The position numbers and the translations under genes are program-made. The notes below the pieces were generated by a model, which did not search any database, had not been told where the DNA came from, and worked only from the letters and a program-made list of their open reading frames with translations. A stretch of DNA of 64,000 nt from Solea solea (taxonomy: Eukaryota > Chordata > Actinopteri > Pleuronectiformes > Soleidae), in the NCBI RefSeq assembly GCF_958295425.1, contig NC_081153.1, positions 3,498,888-3,562,887 of the forward strand, given 5' to 3'. Positions 48,714-57,700 of the stretch are shown here, piece after piece. Every line of letters begins with the position of its first letter. Position 1 is the first letter of the stretch.

Positions 48714-51700
48714 CTAGTCATCCAGCTGGCAGAGGCATGCCACTCCGCGGTTAACCCAGTGCTTTTGTGGCTTGTCGGAGGGCAATTCGATAGACATTAC
48801 ATAGTTGGTGGAATGGCCTGTGGTGGACAAGGTCCCTCTGCGAGCACTGGTTTTGTAAACAGGAGAAATATAGAGGTTTTCATGCTTAAAGTTGGACATC
48901 TCTCCAGGTTTAAGCTTGATGATGGGTAAAGTGTCAAAGAGAATCTTGGGCAGGGATTCTCCAATGAACATGCTCTCTCTGTCCCAGCGTGCACCTTCCA
49001 TGAAAAGGCCTTTAACATAGGCTCCATCCTCTGGCTTCTCATCCATGTGTTTCTCCTCTTTGGTTACCTCATATTCAAAGCCGATGAAATCAATAGGAAT
49101 GGTGTACTTCCTGGCAAAATTCTGAGACACTCCAGTAAGGAATGACTGCGTGAAATAAAATCCAGAAAGCCAAAAGACTGACGGCGGACCTTTATCTATC
49201 CAGTCTTGTAGGAATTGCAGTCTGGCTAGCAGATCGGCCATGTAGCTCCCCAATGGCTTGAGAGAGGGGTATGACTTGGCCGCCCACATAGCAGGCACCT
49301 TGCCCACCAGCATGCTGTTAAAGATGTCTTCAAGCTCAGAAGACATAACAATCTGGCCTTTCAAAGCTTTTTTGATGTTCACCAGACTTTCCCGCACCAC
49401 AAGTGTGAGTCGATTGAAGCGGATTATCTCCTGCCTCAAAACAGTATTCATAGATTCCTCATACATGACAGGGTATTTTTGGATCACCTGTTGCGTGTCA
49501 AAGTCTGCTGGCAGCTTGGAGAGGATGTCTTCTGCAAGCTCATCTACTACTTCCTGAGGAGACTTACCCGCACCTCCCATCTGCCTTGGCATTGTTAATT
49601 GTACTCCTTGGAGAAGCAGATTGGTTTCTTGATTGTCTTTTGTGATGTCGGCATTGCTGTGAAGTCCAAATACACAAGGATCGGCCAAAATTGGTAGACT
49701 ACGAATGTAGTCAACATATGACTGGTAGGGTCCATGAGCTGGGATGTAATACTGATTTCCCTCACACAGATTGTAGCATTCTTGCTCTATCACCTCCCAA
49801 CTGTAGAAGTTGGACAGGAGTGAGAGCAAAAGACGTCGGTCTTTGTCATCGGTCACCCTGCCTCCATAGTTGCATTCTCCTGTAAGGTATGTGAGGGCTG
49901 CCAGTGGAACCTCCTCATACTCATCCAGGAACATCTGGATCTGCCTGATGCTAATCTTCAAGTCAGACTCATTGAACTCATATGGAATATTCCAGCCTAG
50001 AGGTCCAAAGTTCCTCCTTTCCTGTACCAGTGCATGGAAGAAGGTCAGACCAAACAAGAGCTTTTGCCAAGTTTCTTGTTTTTTGGAGCTGACAAAGAAG
50101 GCAGGATCAGAGATGGGGTGACTCTGGTAAGAGCGCATCAGGTTGGCTCTTATTCCTTTTGGCGGTTCATTTGTCATCTTCAGCCCATTCTGCAGAATAC
50201 TAACTGGGAACTTGTCAGAAGGATAACTAGTTAACCACAACCTAAACTTGGTGTCTGTGTTCTCTGGGGTGATGGTTACTTCACAGATCCTCTCTAGAGC
50301 GGGCATCCAGCTGGTGGCCAGGTGGCAGTTTTGTAGCACCACCCATGTGCCCTTTTTGATGCCTTGGTTTATCATCTGAGCCGCTATGGGTCCCTGTCCC
50401 TGCCCGAGTGAAATAGTTTGGGTATTATTGCCCCCCATGTTGAGATCATCAGCAAACTTCAACAGACCTGCAGTTGGATCAGAGCCTGCAGACAAAACAA
50501 AGATGAGAGGAGAGCAGCAGTTTGAGTCTTTGTAGCTCTCTGCCAAGTCAAAATTGGGTGGTTCAATGAAAGCCTGTCCCATGTTGTCTTGTATAAAGTC
50601 CTGCACAGCTGGAACCAGTTTATCTGGTCTGAAGCATCTGATCACAACCATTCGATCCATCCCCACCAAATCACTCCACTTGTCAGGAAACTGCTCTTTA
50701 TGAGGCTGCCCTGAGTCATAAAGCCTCTTCCATTCATTTATGTTTTCATTGACATGTTCAAAGAAACCATCCAGGTTTGGCAGTTTAGAGCCCATGACAA
50801 TCTCAGTCCAAGATTTTTCAGATAGCCACTCTGGAGCAGGGTTAGGATTTGGATTATCCAAAGCAACGCCACCTGTTAAAAGGAAGTGCCAAACTTGGTC
50901 GTCAACCTCGCCTTTACCCTGCATTATGCCTACAGTGAGTAGCAGGGAAAATAGCAACTTATCCTTTTCAAAAAGTGAGCGGCAGACATTTTTATAGATG
51001 CAGAGAGTAAAGTATTCAATTATGTTGTCAATTCTTTCATTCACATCATCACTCTTCGGACTCTCAGCAATGGAGTACAGGTAGAGGTGGATAAACCAGG
51101 TCAAGGAGTACTGATACATGGGTTCAATGTTGGCCAGTGTTGAGATGCAGAAAAACAAGATGGAGGAATGCTCTGCCACAGGACGATAGCCCATACGGGT
51201 GTCATCAATTTCTTTCTCTGTGACACTGGCAATTTTTTGCTTCTTAGAGATCTCCTCTGAGAGAATCTTAGAAGATGACAAGATTTTAACTGCACCCTCG
51301 TCCTCCAGGATGTTGCCCTCAGAAGAGGAGAGCACTTTCAGTATCTTATCCTCAATTTCTTTGAGCTGCTTGCTGTTGGCTGCACTCTCAAGAATGAGCT
51401 CGTTCTTCTTCTCTTCAAGTTCAGGTCTCTCCTTGGCCACTAAAAGCCCTAAAAGCTGGTCCTGTAAGCCTTGAGGGGTGATCATAAAGTTCAGAAGACA
51501 GACTTTAGCAGCCACTTCAGGGAGATAGTGAGGGTTCCTCAGCCCAGTGGTCATGTAGAATTTAAAGTTTTTAGAATATTCCACAGTATTCTCGCCTATT
51601 TTCATGTACTCCACACCTTGCTGTCTGAAGGTCTGCTTTAGTAAAACAGGCTCAAGTACAGGTTGAAGTTCCTCTAAAACATTTTCCAAAAGTACAGGGC

Positions 51701-54700
51701 TACCAAACTGAATGCAGTTCTCCAGTATCCTCACATAGTTATCATCTGAAAGTTTTATGACAGAGAGCTTATTTTCCTTCTCCATGTTCTTGATCCATTT
51801 GTTGGCTTGACCTTGAGGGTCTATCATTAGGGGCCATCGACGAGAGTTAAAGGCAATGATACCATTGTCTGTTGAGAAGGAGTCCACTGGCAGCCCATCA
51901 ATCTGCCATGCTCTGATGGCCACCTGGTTACCCAGAGTGTTGCTGAGGGTGAAGTCCCCAGAGCAAGGGATTTTCTTCTCTTGGCACACTTTGTGCCAAT
52001 TTTCCTGACATATTGTACGGAACTCTACTGTAAATGCACCAAGGTAAGATATAGTTCCTGAAGAAAGGAGTATGTCACCTGTCAGGTTGGTGTATGTAAT
52101 CCCAAGCTGCCTTGCAGCCTCTGTCCATCTGTCTTTCTCACCACCCAGTCCCCCAATTAGCTTCTCTGCCCGGTCCAGCTTCTCAGAACACGATTTAATG
52201 TTGTTTTCAAGCTCTTTCTTCTTCTCCATCATTTTCGCCAAGTCTTTATTCAAGCACTCAAGTCTGTCCACTACTTCTTTCAGCTCAGCTTGCTTCACAG
52301 CCAACGTTGCCATCTGCTCTGCCACCTCTTCCTCAGCTTCTTTCAATCTCTCCTTCTTTGGTGCTACAACTTTGGCTACACGCTCATACACTTCCATTGC
52401 CCGCACCCACTTACAGAGACCCTCACAAGCCGATGACACATTTTTAATAACATTGGGATGGAAGTCAGGGTTGTCAATATACTTGTCTCTGATTTTCTTG
52501 ATGTTAATGGCAGGGATGTTGTCTCTGTCATAGGTTTTGAGACTTTCCAAAAACTTCTGGTCTGCCAGGAGTTTCTTGGAAGGGCCCCAGAATTCTTCAA
52601 CCATCTTACCGGAGCCACTTGGATCAGGTTTTTTCTCAGGTTTGATGCCCTTCATGATACAGATGGACTCCATGACTAGTTTAACTGGACCAGGTGGGTT
52701 CTTCATAGACTTAACTTCTGTGATATGAGCAGGTTTTAAGGTATCTAAGGCTGACAGGGCAGCTTCTAGAGCAGGCAATGCTTCTGCCAGGTCTTTTTCG
52801 CAATCATTTTTTATCTCTGTTGCTGCTTCTGCTGCATCATTAGCCACTTTTTCATCAGCAGATACTACTTTTTTCTTGGCATCCACTTCTACTGTTTCTC
52901 CCTCAATCTTGATCATCATCTGATCTGTCTCAGCTGAAGTCTTGATGAGTTCTGGCTGCAAGTCTGTCAGCTCCTGCTGCATTTCTGACACCTGGGACGC
53001 AGCAAAGTCCAGTTTCTCTAGACCAACAATATATCGGTTCCTGGCTGTGTCAACTTCATCCCTCTTATCGCCAAGAAGAGTCTTAAATGTGAGGATGAGT
53101 TCGAGGTAGGAAGTGGGTGTGACATAGTTGTGTCTCCTTAAACTGGAAAAGAATGCCTGGGACAAATCCACAACACTTGTCTGGAAGTTCTTGCACATTT
53201 CCACCACCTCTAGTCTGATTTCACTCTCCATTTCCACATCTTCTAAGAAATTGTAGGCCACCATCTCCAGAGCATCAGTTGGCCATGCATGAAACCAGTC
53301 AATAGTGCAACAGTTAATGAGGGAGGGAAACATTCTCAGTCGGTTCCTAAATGCATCACCAATGGGACTCATGGCTAGCACGATATGAAGGTTTGACTTC
53401 ACACGGTCGATAAAGAAGTTGTACATTGAGAGTGGCGAAGAATCAATCTTTTTGCCTTCCATCCGGGCGATTCCCTGCACTTTCTCAAGAATTTCAGCAC
53501 GTTCATCAGAAGGAAAGATATTAGGCACATCACCAGTGTTGAGGAGCATGTTGACATCTTCCAACATGGCCTCATCCTTAATTTGGCTGTCATTGAACAG
53601 GAAAACTGAATCGCTGCCTTCAATGCCTGATTTAAGCATCATCCGCTTCAGGTCATCTCGCCAGTCTGACATGCTGTATGTTTTGGTCAGCTCAATTTGG
53701 AACAAGATGTAATCGTTGATGAAAGTGCCCAGCTTTGTGGCACTCTGACGCCCTGAGCCCCCAATACCGACGAGTAGAAGGTGGCCGTTGTCTTGTTTCA
53801 GCACACGGCAAATGCGAGAAATGTGCTCAATGGCAAACTTGAACATAACAAGAGACATGGGTGTCTTGCTGCAGTTGTTGTAGTCTTCCAGGTAGAGCTC
53901 CATAACTTCTTGCAAAGCATTCAAGTCGGTAATTTCATCATAGGCCCTGGTATCAGAATCAGGGTCAGAATAGTCACCAAAGAACAAGCTACGGATAAGC
54001 TCATCCTCTACATTGCCATCTGGAGCGAGGTGGCTCAGGAGATTATCCATGCTCTGTTTAAAGTACTTTGCTGTTCTCTCTTTAACAATTGTGAAGAATG
54101 TCTCCTTGTCCTTCTCGCTAATGAGTCGATCATAGAAAACACGGTAGATCTCATGGATCCACAGGCGGATCAGTTTGTCTTCTGCCTTCATGTGTGTGTG
54201 TGGAGCCAGGAGTACGCCTCGTACGACTCGAGCAAAGTCTCGCAGGTTAAAGATGTAGTGGGATTTAGATGGGGTGGGAAGGAAGCTGTCTATAGTGTCC
54301 TTATAGACTGCCATTGTTGCCTGGACCATGGTCTTGCCTAACTTGACGAAAGAGGGATCAAATCCCTTGCCAAAGTGCCAATCAGTGATGGAGGTGAATA
54401 TCATAGTCAGAGTTTCATCATCAAAGCTATCAATTGTGACGATGTTCAAGTGACGAGTGAAGCGGCCAGTAATGTCATTCCTCCCACCACCAGGAGGCCC
54501 CATTGCAGACATAAACAGCACATCCACTATGTTCTGCCTGGAGGTGTCCTTCCTGTCATACCAGTGGCGGTGATCAATCCACTGTCTTAACAGCTCAATT
54601 GGGGGTTGGGCACCATAGATTTCTTTAGCTGGCATGTTCAGATCATCAACATAGACGACGCACTTCTTCCCTAAAGGTGGTCCAAATGTGCCCTTTTTCC

Positions 54701-57700
54701 TTCGGTCTAACTTTGCCATGATGATATCTTGGGTCTGATTTGCAGAGGTACGGGCTGAGAAATTGATACAGTTTGGTGTGTACTGCTCCTTTGGCAGCTT
54801 TTCCAAAAAGTTGTTGTTAATGACAGATTTTCCAGTTCCAGTGGGCCCCACAAAAAGCATGGGTGTTTCATGTGACAGGTATGTGTGTAGGAAATACAAC
54901 TGACGTGCTGTCTCCATGGTGGGTCTAATGAGGTCGGACACATTAGCTCCAGTTGGAATGTCACTCTCTTCTTTTGTGATTAAATTTGTCCATGAACTCC
55001 ACCCTTGTCCTTTTTTATCAAAGTAGAAATCATACACAGCTCCTCTCTCAGGGAAGATATCAGTCTTTTTGAGTATAAAACTCTTTGGCCGAGGGTGCTC
55101 ATCATCCATGCCCATGATCAGAGTGCGGTAGAAGACATCAAACTTCTTTCGACTGTCCCCAGTAATGGTTCCACCCAGACTCCACAAAGCAGAAAACAAA
55201 AACAAGCACTGCAGCCATGTGGTTATCTGTTGGGTGGATAAGGTTTGTGCGCCCTTGGTTCCTGATGCAGAGATTTCATCCATCAGGCAGGTATACAAAT
55301 TCATTAGACTGAAAACCAAATGGATGGGAGATGTATTAATCACAAAGCGACACTCATTGTCTATAAAGTCCAGACAGGGTGGCACTATCCAGTCAAACAG
55401 GTCAGTGATCAGTATTCTCTGTTTAGTATTCAGCTTTTCAGGCAGAGTGTTCATGTAAGCGTCTCTGAGAGGGGTCCAGCCCAGCTGCTCAGGTTCCATG
55501 TAGATCATTCCACACCTACTCACGGTAGCTGGGGAGGCTTGCTCCAGGTCAGCAGTTTCAAAGATCAGACTCATCTTAGCACTCATCTGTATGATCTCAC
55601 CACTCATCAGACAAAGTTTCTTGTTGTCATCTAGTACAGTGTTCATGTTCTCGATCCAAACAGCATCAATGGGTCCATCAAAAATGATCCACTGTCGATT
55701 TTCTGAGGTGGACATAGCCTGATTCCTGTAGCTGGTAGCCAGGACACCATCAGACCACTCATGGCTAACAGGATCAAAGCAGCCATACAGCTGGCCCATT
55801 GTAATTGATTTAGGGTTGATGATCTGGTTGCTCACAGCAAACTCATCCATCAGCTTTGCTTTGTAAAGGTCCCCGAGAGCAGCTGCAAGAACCTTATAAG
55901 AACATGTTTTTCCTCCAAGAGGGTCTCCTACTATCATAAAGCCATGACGTACCAACATCATCTCATACACCTGAATAATTTTGCTAATAAACCATGGAAC
56001 TGGCCGAAGGTTGAATTTGGCAATGTTTTCTTTGAGAGCCTTGAGAAGGAGATCATAGTCTGGTTTTGGAAGTACAACCCCAGGAAATAAGTCAGAGATG
56101 ATGCCCTGAAACAGAGGCACGTCCTGTGCCAAGAACTTGGCCATATTGACATCCATCAGTGCCCTAAGCAACAGCACACTCTCATCCTCGTCCAGGTACT
56201 TCAACTTCAAATTCCCTGCTGCAGTCAGAACAGACTTCACAGCTCGCATACCATAGTCGTAGTGGTGCTGGGAGGACAACTGCTCAGAGCACAAACGGTA
56301 AGTGGCCACGATCTTCTGAGCCAGGCTCCGAGATTCAATGAAACCCATAGAGTATAGTGATATCTCTGCAATGAGACCATAGTCTGGAACCATCATAGCC
56401 ACTGTGCGGAAAAGAGCCTTCAAATTGTCAGGGAGTTCAGCCCTGCCAGCATAACCAGGGTTCATGGTGATGAAGACATTGCAGGTTGGGTTGAGTGACA
56501 GCTCTGTCCCCTCAAACATAAAAGTCTTCAGATCCTTGGCAATGGCCTGTTGTATACAGAGGATCTGCTGAGCCACCACAGAAAGCACCTCCACCTCAAT
56601 ACGATTAAACTCATCAAAACAGGCCCAAGCTCCAGACTGGGCCAGCCCTTTGAAAAATTTGCTCATGGCTTTGTAGTCCAAGCCATCAGAACAGTTGAAA
56701 ACAACACATTGTTTAGCCAAAGCTTTTGCCAGATCTTTTGTAGTCTCCGTCTTGCCAGTTCCAGCTGGACCCTCTGGAGCTCCTCCTAAGTTAAGCTTCA
56801 AGGCTCCCATGAGAGTTCTGTAACAGCGGTCTGTAAGGGGTGTGATGACCAGACGAGGGGAGTTTCCTAGATATTCATATCCATATTTCACACATGTAGT
56901 GATCATACGCAGTATCACGTCTTCATCCTCCCAGAAGTAACGCAACTGAGAAAGCCAAGCAAAGTCATTCAGTGTGGACACGTTTTCATCGGCCAGATTT
57001 GCCACAACATCTCGAGCATGAACATCGATCACAATGAGGGCACCAAGGGTCATTCTTGCCCCTCCTGGGAGTGCCCCACGTACCAACTCCACAATGTCAG
57101 CAATCTGGTCATTTGACTTCTCAACATATGAAGGCAGGGCATTGGTCTTGATGGCGTCAGAAACCTCACTTGTCCAAAAGATGGAAGAAGCACAAATGAC
57201 AACTTGACCTTGCCATTGCAGCACCCACTGCTTTCTCGGTACCTCTGCATACTGAAGTACCCCTTTATGAATAACATGTCGAACACTCATGAGCATTTGA
57301 TATTCCACCTGCAGTAGCCACTTCTCCACCATTCCATTGGCATCAGCAGGATTAATAATTTCTGTCATGGGTACAGTTTCTTTTTCAGAGCTGATCATGC
57401 CAACAATCTCCATGTTCTTTGAGAACTCCAGTTTTGCGATGCCCTCAAAGCATTTTTTCAGGTGAGGTTGGACACACAGGGGGTCTTTGGTCTGTGACAG
57501 AATCTCCAGCAGCTCGTCATTTGACAGAAAAAAGAACCTTGGAAAAAAGAGCCTCTTCTTTTCCAGGTAGGTATTCAGGCCTTTTTGGATTTCATCTAGA
57601 AGCACATTGGACTCCTGCAGACGGGTCAGCATGTTGGGCTGTTCTGTAGCCACCAACACATGAGTATCTTTACCAGTTTCTGAAATCATTTTCTTATAGT

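Noticed and set aside
53781..54341. 186-codon + strand ORF
   Set aside because: It is antisense within the dynein coding sequence and has no family resemblance; the long sense ORF explains it. The same applies to the other + strand ORFs between 49 and 60 kb.
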